In this document: positions 24,793-32,890 of the stretch, piece by piece | How positions within the stretch are numbered: position 1 is the stretch's first letter | How the letters are laid out: each line of letters opens with the position of its first letter | Position numbers and translations under genes: made by a program | DNA from: JAHEZL01 sp046074525 | Lineage (GTDB): Bacteria > Bacteroidota > Bacteroidia > Flavobacteriales_C > GCA-002722245 | Length of the DNA stretch: 64,000 nt | NCBI GenBank assembly: GCA_046074525.1 | Contig: JBJTOK010000052.1 | Location: forward strand, 1 to 64,000 | Reading direction: 5' to 3' | The notes under the pieces: model-generated | Database searches by the model: none | Told to the model about the DNA's origin: nothing | What the model saw: only the letters and a program-made list of their open reading frames with translations

Positions 24793-25721
24793 ATTTCAGG
24801 ACAGAATTAAATATCACACCTTCTTCTTTGCAGCTGAATTACGCCGACACACAGGTGTTTGTTGGTTCCTGTTTTTCGGAAAATATTGGCAAGCCGACAG
24901 AAGCTCTCCGTTTCAACACGCTGGTCAATCCTTTTGGTATTGTTTTTAATCCCTTTTCCATTTCGAAAAACGTGTTGCGTACCATTGAAAAAAGGGCTTA
25001 CACCGAAGAGGAGTTAGGTTTTCACAACGGACTCTTTTATAGCTTTGATCACCATTCTTCTTTTTCCCATGCGGATAAAAATGTTTGTCTGCAAAAGATC
25101 AACGAAGCACTTTTCACAGCGCACGAATTTTTGCGGAGAACGAAAGTGCTGTTTATTACTTTTGGTTCGGCGTGGGTGTATCTGCATGAAGACAGGGCAG
25201 TGGCCAACTGCCATAAAATTCCGAATGGACAATTTAAAAAAGAACTGCTGCAACTGGAAAATATCGTGTCGTGGTACAATGGTTTGCTACAGCATTTAAA
25301 GAAAATCAATCCGCAGATGGTGGTGGTTTTTACAGTAAGTCCTGTGCGTCATCTGAAAGATGGTTTTGTGGAGAACCAGCGCAGCAAAGCGATTTTAACA
25401 GAAGCAGTGCATCGCATTACAGAGCAAAATAAAAATGCTTTGTATTTCCCGGCCTATGAACTGGTGATGGATGATTTGCGCGATTATCGTTTTTTCGGAA
25501 AGGATTTGTTGCACTTGAATGAAGTGGGAGTGGAATATGTGTGGGATAAATTTGTATCTGCTTTTTATTCGGAACACACGCAGGGAATTATGAAGGAAGT
25601 GGCGAGTTTGAATGCGTTTTTAAATCATCGCGCGATGAATGAAGAAGAAAAAGTTTTAATAGCTAAGAAAGAAAAAGCGGTGGAGGAGTTGAAGAATAAA
25701 TATCCGTTTTTGCAGTTATAG
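24789..25721 (+). CDS. GSCFA-domain protein
   Basis: A 310-residue protein with the family's naming motif, VGSCFSENIG, at about residues 26-35, followed by NPFGIVFNPFSI. These proteins adopt an SGNH-hydrolase-like fold: the Gly-Ser motif, FTVSPVRH in the middle, and a late DLLHLNEVG with the Asp/His pair near 240-247 support an esterase-type active site. They are common in Bacteroidota and their substrate is not established. There is no signal peptide. The start overlaps the phosphodiesterase stop, so the two are probably co-translated. Confidence 0.85.
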   Translation: MNFRTELNITPSSLQLNYADTQVFVGSCFSENIGKPTEALRFNTLVNPFGIVFNPFSISKNVLRTIEKRAYTEEELGFHNGLFYSFDHHSSFSHADKNVCLQKINEALFTAHEFLRRTKVLFITFGSAWVYLHEDRAVANCHKIPNGQFKKELLQLENIVSWYNGLLQHLKKINPQMVVVFTVSPVRHLKDGFVENQRSKAILTEAVHRITEQNKNALYFPAYELVMDDLRDYRFFGKDLLHLNEVGVEYVWDKFVSAFYSEHTQGIMKEVASLNAFLNHRAMNEEEKVLIAKKEKAVEELKNKYPFLQL

Positions 25722-25739
25722 CAGGCAAAATTTTCAATT

Positions 25740-26216
25740 ATGAAAAAAATGATATTGCTGCTGGGAACTGCAGCTTGTTTTTCTTGTGGTAGCGATCACG
25801 ATAAAGATAGTGAATTAGCTGAGAAGATGATAGGGGTGTGGACAAGGGATAGTATTGTGCGCATATGGGGAGATAAGACAATGGGGAATGCTGTGGAAGG
25901 AGGTGAGCGAATTGCTTTGGATGATAAAGGAAGATTTCGGTATTTGGGAGGAGGAGGTTGTTTGCCTATTTTAGAAACTGGACGATATTTTGTCGAGAAG
26001 AATCCTAAACGTCCATTTTTTACAGTTTTGTATTTACCTGATACGGAAGTTTGGCAAGGAAATGATACCATTATTCCTTCTGTTCGTCATACAGATTTTA
26101 AAATGTTGAATGATAGTGAGTTTGTGACTTTTGAGTTCGATTCGTATAGGAAAGATGACCAATGGCATAGATCGGAAGTAAGATCTTTTTATAGAAAAAC
26201 AGGAACGTTTAAATAG
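25740..26216 (+). CDS. Lipoprotein of unknown function
   Basis: A 158-residue protein with a short signal peptide ending LGTAACFSCGS; cysteine 16 is a plausible lipidation site. The mature part opens with a helix (DSELAEKMIGVWTRDSIVRIW) and continues as mostly beta strands (IALDDKGRFRYLGGGGCLPILETGRYFV), ending with basic residues. The GVWTRDS opening resembles lipocalin-like or copper-resistance-like small lipoproteins, but no family can be given. It lies 18 bases after the GSCFA gene and may belong to its operon. Confidence 0.55.
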   Translation: MKKMILLLGTAACFSCGSDHDKDSELAEKMIGVWTRDSIVRIWGDKTMGNAVEGGERIALDDKGRFRYLGGGGCLPILETGRYFVEKNPKRPFFTVLYLPDTEVWQGNDTIIPSVRHTDFKMLNDSEFVTFEFDSYRKDDQWHRSEVRSFYRKTGTFK

Positions 26217-26218
26217 AG

Positions 26219-26269
26219 AATTAACCACCTCCCCTTTCGGTCTTAACCCGAAGGGGGAGGTGGTTAATT
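26219..26269. repeat. Long inverted repeat, 22-base arms
   Basis: AATTAACCACCTCCCC and its complement form a stem of 21 out of 22 pairs with a seven-base loop. There is no T-run after it. It may act as an mRNA-stabilising hairpin or be a small mobile palindrome, sitting between two convergent genes. Confidence 0.7.
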
Positions 26270-26285
26270 TAAAAGATTTATAAAA

Positions 26286-26316
26286 CAAAAAAAAGCCGCT
26301 CACTGAGCGGCTTTTT
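26286..26316. terminator. Two-way terminator between convergent lipoprotein genes
   Basis: AAAAGCCGCTC and GAGCGGCTTTT form a perfect 11-base-pair hairpin with a three-base loop, with A-run before and T-run after, so it can work in both directions. Confidence 0.85.
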
Positions 26317-26334
26317 CGTGGATTTGAACCTTGA

Positions 26335-26913
26335 TTACTTATTCATTTTTTCCATTTCAGCTTCGAAAGTCTTCTTGAATTTTTCGTAGTCATAGTCAAC
26401 TTTGAGGCTTTCGTCCTTCGTCAATCTGTCGTTGATCGCCTGTACCAAGTCATCGGCACCCAACTCGATAGCCGTGTATGATTTGTAGTTGCCTTCAGTG
26501 GTTTTGGTCAATTTCTGGCAGATGATTTTAACGCCAGCCAATTTTTGGTTTACTACTTCCCTGGTCAAACCTTCGTATTTTTTCTCAAGGTCTTCTTTTT
26601 TGTTGTGTTCATTGTCTTTAACGTAATTGTCAATAGTTGACTTTATGGTTGTAGAAATGAAGGAAGCTAATCTTTGTTTTGCTTCAATGAGCGACTTGTT
26701 ATGAGCAGTCTGCTGATCCATGCTTTCACCTACTGCATTCGCGCGGAAAGTCTTTTTATCAGAGAAGAACTCCGGTCCGGTGCAATATTCGTTTACCAAT
26801 ACTTCACCAACAGGTTTTTTAGCTTCTTCTTTCTTCTTGCTTTTACATCCTGTAATTGCAAATGAAGCGATCAATGCAAACAAGAATAATGAGGTTTTGA
26901 ATGTAGTTTTCAT
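26335..26913 (-). CDS. LPP20-like lipoprotein
   Basis: A 192-residue lipoprotein. The signal peptide is followed by the lipobox FAITGC with Cys 23, then a lysine-rich linker. The mature domain has FRANAVGESMDQQTAHNKSLIEAKQRLAS, which matches the LPP20 type (a helix that starts with A-x-G-x-S and A-x-x-x-A repeats), and closes with YKSYTAIELGADDL. The domain is common in surface lipoproteins of Bacteroidota and Campylobacterota; its role is unknown. It has its own promoter region to the right and shares the two-way terminator to the left. Confidence 0.7.
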   Translation of the reverse strand: MKTTFKTSLFLFALIASFAITGCKSKKKEEAKKPVGEVLVNEYCTGPEFFSDKKTFRANAVGESMDQQTAHNKSLIEAKQRLASFISTTIKSTIDNYVKDNEHNKKEDLEKKYEGLTREVVNQKLAGVKIICQKLTKTTEGNYKSYTAIELGADDLVQAINDRLTKDESLKVDYDYEKFKKTFEAEMEKMNK

Positions 26914-27013
26914 GTTTCGAGTATTTAATTTGTCAATCTTTACTTTTTTAATTGTTGTGTTAGCTGAATTTCAATTACTATGCCAAAATAAGAATTTAGT
27001 TTTTATAAAAGCA

Positions 27014-27040
27014 AAGAAGGCGGCAAATAGCCGCCTTCTG
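27014..27040 (-). terminator. Terminator of the Ig-like lipoprotein gene
   Basis: AGAAGGCGGC and GCCGCCTTCT make a ten-base-pair hairpin with a five-base loop. On the minus strand a T-rich stretch follows. Confidence 0.75.
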
Positions 27041-27058
27041 CCTTGATAATAAAGGGTT

Positions 27059-28540
27059 TTAGAAAGATACGTTAATAGTGATCTGTTTGCTTGCATAACC
27101 ACCAGAACAAACAGTAATTACCGCTGTACCCGGTCCGGTTGCAGTTACAACGCCTGTGTTTTCGTCTACACTTGCCGCCTGTAAATTGTCGCTATGAAAC
27201 TTCAATGCCGGATTCGCAACGATGTTGTTATTGGCATCTTTTGCTGTTGCGGTTAATGTGATCTGGCTGGTTCCGGTGATAGAAAGATTGGCCGAGCTTC
27301 CCTGTGCAATGGTGATGGTAGCAACATCAGGATTTCCTGATCCGCAATCAGCGCCGCCGCCAATAGCTACAGAAACCAGAGCAGCACCGCCAACATATTC
27401 GGAAGCACCAGGAACAGTAGCTATCACTACAGATGACATGCCCGGCATAGCATCTCCCTTGATGGTTACTTTACCATTGGCATCTACAGATCCAATATCG
27501 AACATAGAGATGCCATAAGAAGGGATCATCCAGTTGAACTGGGTGATGCTGTTGATCTGTGTCATTGTTTTAGCGTTGTAAGCTTTGGCAGTAAAGGTTT
27601 TGCTTCCGCCTGCAGCTATCGATATCATCATTGGGTCAACAATCACAATGGTATCAGGAGAAACGAGGATTTCAGCCATTCCGCTTACACCTTTAGCTGT
27701 AGCGCTGATGTTAACCGAACCAATTCCTTTTGCAGTTACCACACCATTGGCATCCACCGTAGCAATAGCATCATCGGCGCTGCTCCAGGAGAAAGGAGTG
27801 CTCACTTCTGCATCGTTCATGTCGTAAGCTTTAGCAGATAAGGTCACCTGGTCACCTTTGAATAAATCGGATGAGGAAGGAGTAACTTTTACTTTAGTAA
27901 CAGGCAGACTGATCTTAATTTCTCCCATTACCAGGATAGGAACAATCACTTCTGATTCATTGCCGTTTACAGTAGCTTTAACATGGATCAAAGTAGATCC
28001 TTCTTTCAATAGGCTTACCAATCCTGTGTTGTTTACAGATGCCACGCTGGCATCGTCGCTGGAGTAAGTGTAGCTTGGGGTGCCTCCTGCATTGAAAAAT
28101 ACTTTTTCCAGTTGAATGCTTTCACCGGCATAGAATACAATACCACCAGGTACTACACTGAAAAGTGAGGGCATGCGGATTTGTAGCGGGGCTTCAGCAG
28201 TTAATGTACTGCCATCGATTTCCACGGTTGCCTTTACATATACTACACCGGATGATACCACGGAAACTCCCCCGCTAGTGCTGATGGTTGCTACAGCAGA
28301 ATTACTGGTGCTCCATTTCACACCGGATGCTGTTTTTATGTTTCCTGATTTGTCGATGAGATGAGCCGAGTAAGAAGTGCTTTCATCGGGTTCGAGTGTT
28401 ATGGGGCCATTATCAATCACCAATACATAGTTTTCAGATCCCTTGTCTGAATCATCTTTTTTGTCATCGTCTTTTTTACAAGCAGTGAAGAAGACAAGCA
28501 TGGGTAGTAGACCCGTGACTAACTTTTTTAGTGTAATCAT
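27059..28540 (-). CDS. Ig-like (BIG_2) repeat lipoprotein
   Basis: A 493-residue lipoprotein. The signal ends LVFFTACKKDDD, with Cys 21 as the lipidation site and a following Lys/Asp-rich linker. The mature part holds about five bacterial Ig-like group 2 domains, seen from repeats of WSTSNSAVATIS, YSSDDASVASVN, WSSADDAIATVD and FHSDNLQAASVD, each followed by G(V/L)VxxxxxGxxxIxxxA. Such proteins are displayed on the surface and often bind polymers or other cells. It is transcribed alone and is divergent from lgt. Confidence 0.85.
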   Translation of the reverse strand: MITLKKLVTGLLPMLVFFTACKKDDDKKDDSDKGSENYVLVIDNGPITLEPDESTSYSAHLIDKSGNIKTASGVKWSTSNSAVATISTSGGVSVVSSGVVYVKATVEIDGSTLTAEAPLQIRMPSLFSVVPGGIVFYAGESIQLEKVFFNAGGTPSYTYSSDDASVASVNNTGLVSLLKEGSTLIHVKATVNGNESEVIVPILVMGEIKISLPVTKVKVTPSSSDLFKGDQVTLSAKAYDMNDAEVSTPFSWSSADDAIATVDANGVVTAKGIGSVNISATAKGVSGMAEILVSPDTIVIVDPMMISIAAGGSKTFTAKAYNAKTMTQINSITQFNWMIPSYGISMFDIGSVDANGKVTIKGDAMPGMSSVVIATVPGASEYVGGAALVSVAIGGGADCGSGNPDVATITIAQGSSANLSITGTSQITLTATAKDANNNIVANPALKFHSDNLQAASVDENTGVVTATGPGTAVITVCSGGYASKQITINVSF

Positions 28541-28652
28541 AATTTTGGTTTTAAATAATTAGTATGCTTAACTCTTTTTCACAAACCGTTCCAAAAATTA
28601 TTTAGGGCGGTTATTTAAGATGTTTGCTTTACTTTTACTGTAAATAGTTTTT

Positions 28653-29819
28653 ATGTATCCTGCTTTATATTATTTCTTTTATGATGTCTTCGGCTGGGAG
28701 ATTGATGGATTAAAATACCTGCCCAGTTTCGGTTTCTTTGTAGCGATGTCTTTTTTAGCGGCTGCTTATTTTTTCGGGAAGGAACTGAAAAGAAAAGAGC
28801 AGCAAGGTTTACTTTCACCTACTACAGAGAAATTTTTAAAAGGGAAACCGGCTTCCGCAATGGAGCTTGCGACAAACGGATTAATAGGATTCATACTTGG
28901 ATTCAAATTCATCGGTCTCTTTTTGGGTAGTGCGGGTGAACTGGAAATCAAGGATTATCTTTTTTCCGCTGAGGGGAATCTGCTTGCTGGAATAGCCCTG
29001 GGGGCTTTGTTTGTATATCTCAAATACACTGAAAAAGAAAAAGAAAAACTGGTGGAGCCAAAGTGGGTGAATGAGCTCGTGCATCCATACCAGCGTGTAA
29101 GTGAAATTACCATGATTGCTGCAGTAGCGGGTATCATTGGCGCCAAGATTTTTCATCAATTGGAAAACTGGAATGAATTCATGAGAGATCCTATCGGTAA
29201 TTTATTTTCCGATTCGGGGCTGACTTTTTACGGTGGATTAATTTTAGGTACTGCGGCAGTAGTGTATTACGTGAGAAAGAAAGGAATGAATGTACTGGTG
29301 GTGGCTGATGCTATTGCACCTGCATTGATTCTTGCCTATGCTATTGGAAGAATAGGTTGTCAGGTATCTGGAGATGGTGACTGGGGTATAGCGAATCTGG
29401 AACCAAAGCCTGAATGGCTGGGATTTTTACCGGATTGGATGTGGGCTTATGATTTCCCTCATAATGTAAATAAACAAGGCATTCTAATGGCTGATTGCGG
29501 GGGCTGGGAACCTTATTGTGCAGTATTACCGGTTAAGGTTTTCCCAACTGCTTTTTATGAAACACTAATGGGGCTTATCATCTTCGGTTTCCTTTGGGCC
29601 ATTCGCAAAAAAATATCCATTCCTGGAACTATGTTCTGCATCTATCTTTTCTTCAATGGTGTTGAACGCTTCTTAATTGAATTGATCCGTGTAAATAATG
29701 AAGGAACTTTTTTAGGTATGCAAATCACGCAGGCCCAGTTTATTTCCAGTCTATTAATGATCATTGGTGCAATAGGCACAGTTTATTTGTATAAAAAAGG
29801 AAAGAAAATTTCAGCATGA
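28653..29819 (+). CDS. lgt: Prolipoprotein diacylglyceryl transferase
   Basis: A 388-residue inner-membrane enzyme with about seven membrane segments that moves diacylglycerol from phosphatidylglycerol to the lipobox cysteine. The family signature is AIGRIGCQVSGDGDWG at about residues 230-245, with the essential arginine. The protein is longer than the usual 260-290 residues; an internal loop near residues 50-170 and an insertion around 245-290 account for the extra length, which is often seen in Bacteroidota. It overlaps suhB by four bases. Confidence 0.88.
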   Translation: MYPALYYFFYDVFGWEIDGLKYLPSFGFFVAMSFLAAAYFFGKELKRKEQQGLLSPTTEKFLKGKPASAMELATNGLIGFILGFKFIGLFLGSAGELEIKDYLFSAEGNLLAGIALGALFVYLKYTEKEKEKLVEPKWVNELVHPYQRVSEITMIAAVAGIIGAKIFHQLENWNEFMRDPIGNLFSDSGLTFYGGLILGTAAVVYYVRKKGMNVLVVADAIAPALILAYAIGRIGCQVSGDGDWGIANLEPKPEWLGFLPDWMWAYDFPHNVNKQGILMADCGGWEPYCAVLPVKVFPTAFYETLMGLIIFGFLWAIRKKISIPGTMFCIYLFFNGVERFLIELIRVNNEGTFLGMQITQAQFISSLLMIIGAIGTVYLYKKGKKISA

Positions 29820-30613
29820 ATTATCAGGCATTGTGTGAAGAAGTAATTGTTCTGGCTAAGGAAGTCGGACAGTTCATGAAAGAGGAAAATCAAAAGATCC
29901 GTGCTACCGATGTGGAATCGAAAGAGCATGGGAACAGTCTGGTTACCTACGTCGATAAAACTGCCGAGAAGAAAATCATTGCTAAACTTTCGCAACTTCT
30001 TCCCGAATCTGGTTTTATTGCTGAGGAAGGGACTTCTGATAAAATAGGAAAGGTGTACAACTGGATTATTGATCCATTAGATGGCACAACGAATTTCATT
30101 CATGGTTTGCCAATTTATTCTGTTTCTATTGCTTTACAGGAAGGAGAGGAAATTGTTTTGGGTGTGGTGCATGAAGTCAATCTCAATGAATGTTTTTATG
30201 CCTGGAAGGGAAGCAACGCATACTTAAACGGAAAAGAAATTTCGGTTTCTAACCGCGCAAGGATAGAGGATTCATTATTGGCAACCGGCTTTCCTTACTG
30301 GGATTTCGGTAAGATGGATGCCTATCTGGATATTCTTAAAGACTTTACTGCACGTACGCGAGGTTTACGCCGTTTGGGTTCAGCTGCAGCTGATTTGGCT
30401 TACGTTGCTGCCGGACGGTTTGAAGCGTTTTATGAATACAGTCTGAAACCCTGGGATGTTGCCGCCGGTGCTTTTTTAGTGGAAAGGGCAGGAGGGAAGG
30501 TTACTGATTTTTCGGGCAACAGGGATTTGATTTCAGGAAAAGAAATGCTGGCCAGTAATGGTGTTTTGCATGAGGTATTGCAGAAAAGTATAGCTGATAA
30601 ATTTTTAGCTTAA
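29816..30613 (+). CDS. suhB: Inositol-1-monophosphatase family protein
   Basis: A 265-residue enzyme with all motifs of the family: FIAEEGT (first metal ligands), WIIDPLDGTTNFIHGLP at about 81-97, and KPWDVAAGAFLVERAGG near 205-221. TTNF marks it as an inositol-type phosphatase and separates it from CysQ at 14140. Its natural substrate in Bacteroidota may be inositol or another sugar phosphate. It is coupled to lgt by start/stop overlap. Confidence 0.88.
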   Translation: MNYQALCEEVIVLAKEVGQFMKEENQKIRATDVESKEHGNSLVTYVDKTAEKKIIAKLSQLLPESGFIAEEGTSDKIGKVYNWIIDPLDGTTNFIHGLPIYSVSIALQEGEEIVLGVVHEVNLNECFYAWKGSNAYLNGKEISVSNRARIEDSLLATGFPYWDFGKMDAYLDILKDFTARTRGLRRLGSAAADLAYVAAGRFEAFYEYSLKPWDVAAGAFLVERAGGKVTDFSGNRDLISGKEMLASNGVLHEVLQKSIADKFLA

Positions 30614-30618
30614 AGGTA

Positions 30619-30655
30619 GAGGGCGATAGGTACTCCCGAAGGACCTATCGCCCTA
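30619..30655. terminator. Hairpin between convergent suhB and yqeY-type gene
   Basis: AGGGCGATAGGT (620-631) and ACCTATCGCCCT (643-654) pair perfectly over 12 bases, with an 11-base loop. T-runs are weak on both sides, so termination may be partial. Confidence 0.55.
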
Positions 30656-30663
30656 AAGTCATT

Positions 30664-31107
30664 TTACTTCGCCAGCAATTCCTTCACCAAGGTAGAAACC
30701 ACTTTCCCATCAGCCTTGCCAGCCAATGCTTTAGTAGCTACGCCCATCACCTTGCCCATGTCGGCTGGAGATGAAGCTCCTGTTTCAGCAATTATTTTTG
30801 TTAAGGCAGTCCTGATTTCATCAGCACTCATCTGCTGCGGCAAATAAGCTTCAATGATTGATGCTTGTGCAGTTTCTACTTCCGCTAATTCCGGACGATT
30901 TTGTCCGATATATACCTCAGCAGTTTCTTTTCTTTGCTTCACCATCTTCTGCAAAGCTTTTATTTCGCTTTCAGGAGTTAGGCCCTCAGGAGAGGTTTTG
31001 AGCAATAACAATGCTGATTTAATAGCACGTAAAGCCTCAAGTTTCTTGGCTTCTTTGGCCAGCATTGCAGTTTTAATATCGGCGTTGATCTTTTCTTCGA
31101 GTGTCAT
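30664..31107 (-). CDS. GatB/YqeY domain protein
   Basis: A 147-residue protein made only of the YqeY domain: LEEKINADIKTAMLAKEAKKLEALRAIKSAL at the N-terminus, LQKMVKQRKETAEVY in the middle, and the tail MGKVMGVATKALAGKADGKVVSTLVKELL. This is the tRNA-binding tail domain of the amidotransferase subunit GatB found as a free protein; its role when alone is unclear. Length is typical. Confidence 0.92.
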   Translation of the reverse strand: MTLEEKINADIKTAMLAKEAKKLEALRAIKSALLLLKTSPEGLTPESEIKALQKMVKQRKETAEVYIGQNRPELAEVETAQASIIEAYLPQQMSADEIRTALTKIIAETGASSPADMGKVMGVATKALAGKADGKVVSTLVKELLAK

Positions 31108-31160
31108 TTTTTTTCATTTTAGTGAACCGAAATTAATAAATTAAGGTCTATTTTTATCGC

Positions 31161-31544
31161 ATGCTGAATGCAGTTCATCATATCTCCATCATTTGTTCGG
31201 ATTACGAGCGTTCCAAAGTTTTTTATACAGAGGTGCTTGGGTTGACAGTGATGGCTGAAAATTACAGGCCTGAACGACAGTCATACAAGCTTGATCTGTC
31301 GCTGAACGGTCGTTATGTATTGGAATTGTTTTCATTTCCCAATCCGCCCCAGCGTGTATCAAGACCCGAAGCAGCAGGGTTGAGGCATCTGGCTTTTGAA
31401 GTAAATAATCTGGAGGAGGTGTTGCATTTTCTCAATGCAAAAAATATTACAGCAGAACCCATTCGCGTTGATGAATATACAGGCAAACGATTTACTTTTA
31501 TTGCCGATCCCGATGATTTGCCTATTGAATTTTACGAGAAATAA
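31161..31544 (+). CDS. VOC-family protein, glyoxalase-like (YaeR type)
   Basis: A 127-residue single-domain protein of the vicinal oxygen chelate superfamily. It starts with HHISIICSDYERSKVFYTEVLGL, which gives the first metal histidine, and ends with EYTGKRFTFIADPDDLPIEFYEK, with the last glutamate ligand. The second histidine lies in AGLRHLAFEV. This is the pattern of lactoylglutathione-lyase-like YaeR proteins. Its substrate is not known. The S4-domain gene follows after two bases. Confidence 0.85.
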   Translation: MLNAVHHISIICSDYERSKVFYTEVLGLTVMAENYRPERQSYKLDLSLNGRYVLELFSFPNPPQRVSRPEAAGLRHLAFEVNNLEEVLHFLNAKNITAEPIRVDEYTGKRFTFIADPDDLPIEFYEK

Positions 31545-31546
31545 TT

Positions 31547-31756
31547 ATGGAATTTAAACTGAACGGACAGGAATATATTGAACTCAATTCTTTACTGAAA
31601 TTATTGGGATTGGTGGAAAGTGGCGGTCAGGCCAATATGGTGATTGATAACGAAGAAGTGAAAGTCGATGGCCACATAGAAACCCGTAGGAGAAAGAAAT
31701 TAAGGGATGGTGAACAGGTACAGTTCGATGGAAAAACCATAGCCATCAAGGCATAG
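31547..31756 (+). CDS. S4-domain RNA-binding protein (YbcJ/YaaA type)
   Basis: A 69-residue protein that is a free S4 domain: QEYIELNSLLKLLGLVESGGQANMVID, then VKVDGHIETRRRKKLRDGEQV. The glycine pair and the basic stretch are the RNA-contacting part. Proteins of this class bind rRNA or tRNA; a close role in ribosome work is inferred from family knowledge only. It is closely spaced after the VOC gene. Confidence 0.88.
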   Translation: MEFKLNGQEYIELNSLLKLLGLVESGGQANMVIDNEEVKVDGHIETRRRKKLRDGEQVQFDGKTIAIKA

Positions 31757-31831
31757 TAATCTTATCAACAGGAGAGCTCTTGTACTGGCAATACTTTGCA
31801 AGGAAGTGTTGCTCCATTGTTAATAACCTAG

Positions 31832-31861
31832 TTGACTTTCAGGCGATTATTTCCTATCTTA
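31832..31861 (+). promoter_or_regulatory. Strong-looking promoter inside a 405-base gap
   Basis: TTGACT at 31832-31837 and TATCTT at 31855-31860 are separated by 17 bases, close to the classic sigma-70 layout, and TATCTTA also approaches the Bacteroidota TAnnTTTG element. It drives into the small frame at 31897 and the terminator at 32106. Confidence 0.45.
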
Positions 31862-31896
31862 TTATCAGCTTATAATTAACTAATTAAATCATTTTT

Positions 31897-32076
31897 ATGG
31901 CGCAAGGTAATAGGATGATTGTTCGTTCAATGATTACTGAGGTATCAAAAAGAAAGAAGTCCATTCTTGTGTTGCAAAGGTATCTTAGGATGAAGTATAA
32001 AATCTTCATCAGCTCTACGGTACTGGAAAGAAGAATGGTCTTGGAGGTGGATTCATCAATGGGTACAGTTGCCTAG
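31897..32076 (+). CDS. Possible 59-residue basic protein, or a small RNA
   Basis: A frame of 59 codons from ATG at 31897 to TAG at 32074-32076, between a good promoter and a good terminator. The product is basic (MAQGNRMIVRSM, then EVSKRKKSILVLQRYLRMK), with no recognisable domain. Codon use looks unlike the neighbours, with clustered AGG and ATG codons. A non-coding RNA of about 270 bases in the same interval is just as likely. The stretch 31757-31831 before the promoter holds nothing I can name. Confidence 0.3.
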   Translation: MAQGNRMIVRSMITEVSKRKKSILVLQRYLRMKYKIFISSTVLERRMVLEVDSSMGTVA

Positions 32077-32105
32077 TGGCAACTAAAGTGGATCACTCAC
32101 AAAAA

Positions 32106-32149
32106 ATTAAAAACCCTTTCTGTTTCAGCAGAAAGGGTTTTTGTTTTTA
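32106..32149. terminator. Terminator between the small unit and the peroxiredoxin gene
   Basis: AAACCCTTTCTG (32111-32122) and CAGAAAGGGTTT (32129-32140) pair perfectly over 12 bases with a six-base loop, A-rich before and T-rich after. It can serve both convergent units. Confidence 0.85.
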
Positions 32150-32161
32150 TTGTGTTTGCTC

Positions 32162-32797
32162 TTAGTGCTTTGCCAGATAATTGGCAATGCCTTCAGCATT
32201 GGCTTTCAATGCTTCATCGCCTTTTTTCCAGTTGGCCGGACAAACTTCGCCGTTTTCTTCATTGAAGATTAATGCATCAACGAGTCTCAAAGCTTCATCA
32301 ATGTTTCTTCCCAGCGGGAAGTCGTTCACTACCTGATGTCTTACCACTCCGTTTTTGTCGATGAGGAACAAACCTCTGTAAGCTTGAGGAGCATTGCCGC
32401 TAAATACAGATTCACCAGCTTCATTCAATTCATATTCACCAGCGAGAACATCGTAATTTTCAGAGATGGTTTTCGACAAGTCAGAAACCAATGGATAAGT
32501 TACGCCCTGGATGCCGCCTTTATCTTTAGGGGTGTTCAACCAAGCCCAGTGTGAGTATTTAGAGTCAACAGAGCAACCTACAACAGCAGTGTTTCTGCTT
32601 TCAAACTCAGCCAGTTTTTCCTGGAAAGCGTGTAATTCAGTCGGACAAACAAAAGTAAAATCGAGTGGGTAAAAGAAAAAGATTACATTCTTTTTCCCGA
32701 TATATTGATCGAGGGAGAAATTAGCAACGAATTCGCCGCCTTTAACAACTGCATCCGCCTTAAAGAGAGGAGCTTTTTTTCCTACAAGTACTGCCAT
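32162..32797 (-). CDS. 2-Cys peroxiredoxin (AhpC/Tsa type)
   Basis: A 211-residue enzyme that reduces hydrogen peroxide and organic peroxides. The peroxidatic cysteine is C51 in YPLDFTFVCPTELHAF, and the resolving cysteine lies in NGEVCPANW near residue 184. The conserved arginine is in YRGLFLID. Length and the long C-terminal tail, ending EGIANYLAKH, fit the Tsa/AhpC class. It has its own promoter region to the right; no AhpF partner is next to it. Confidence 0.93.
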   Translation of the reverse strand: MAVLVGKKAPLFKADAVVKGGEFVANFSLDQYIGKKNVIFFFYPLDFTFVCPTELHAFQEKLAEFESRNTAVVGCSVDSKYSHWAWLNTPKDKGGIQGVTYPLVSDLSKTISENYDVLAGEYELNEAGESVFSGNAPQAYRGLFLIDKNGVVRHQVVNDFPLGRNIDEALRLVDALIFNEENGEVCPANWKKGDEALKANAEGIANYLAKH

Positions 32798-32890
32798 GAT
32801 TTTTAGTTTTAGATTTTATGGTTTCAAAATTATAATTTCTAATGAATTTGCATGCCGGACCCATATAGATTTTAGCGATAGTGTGATAAC

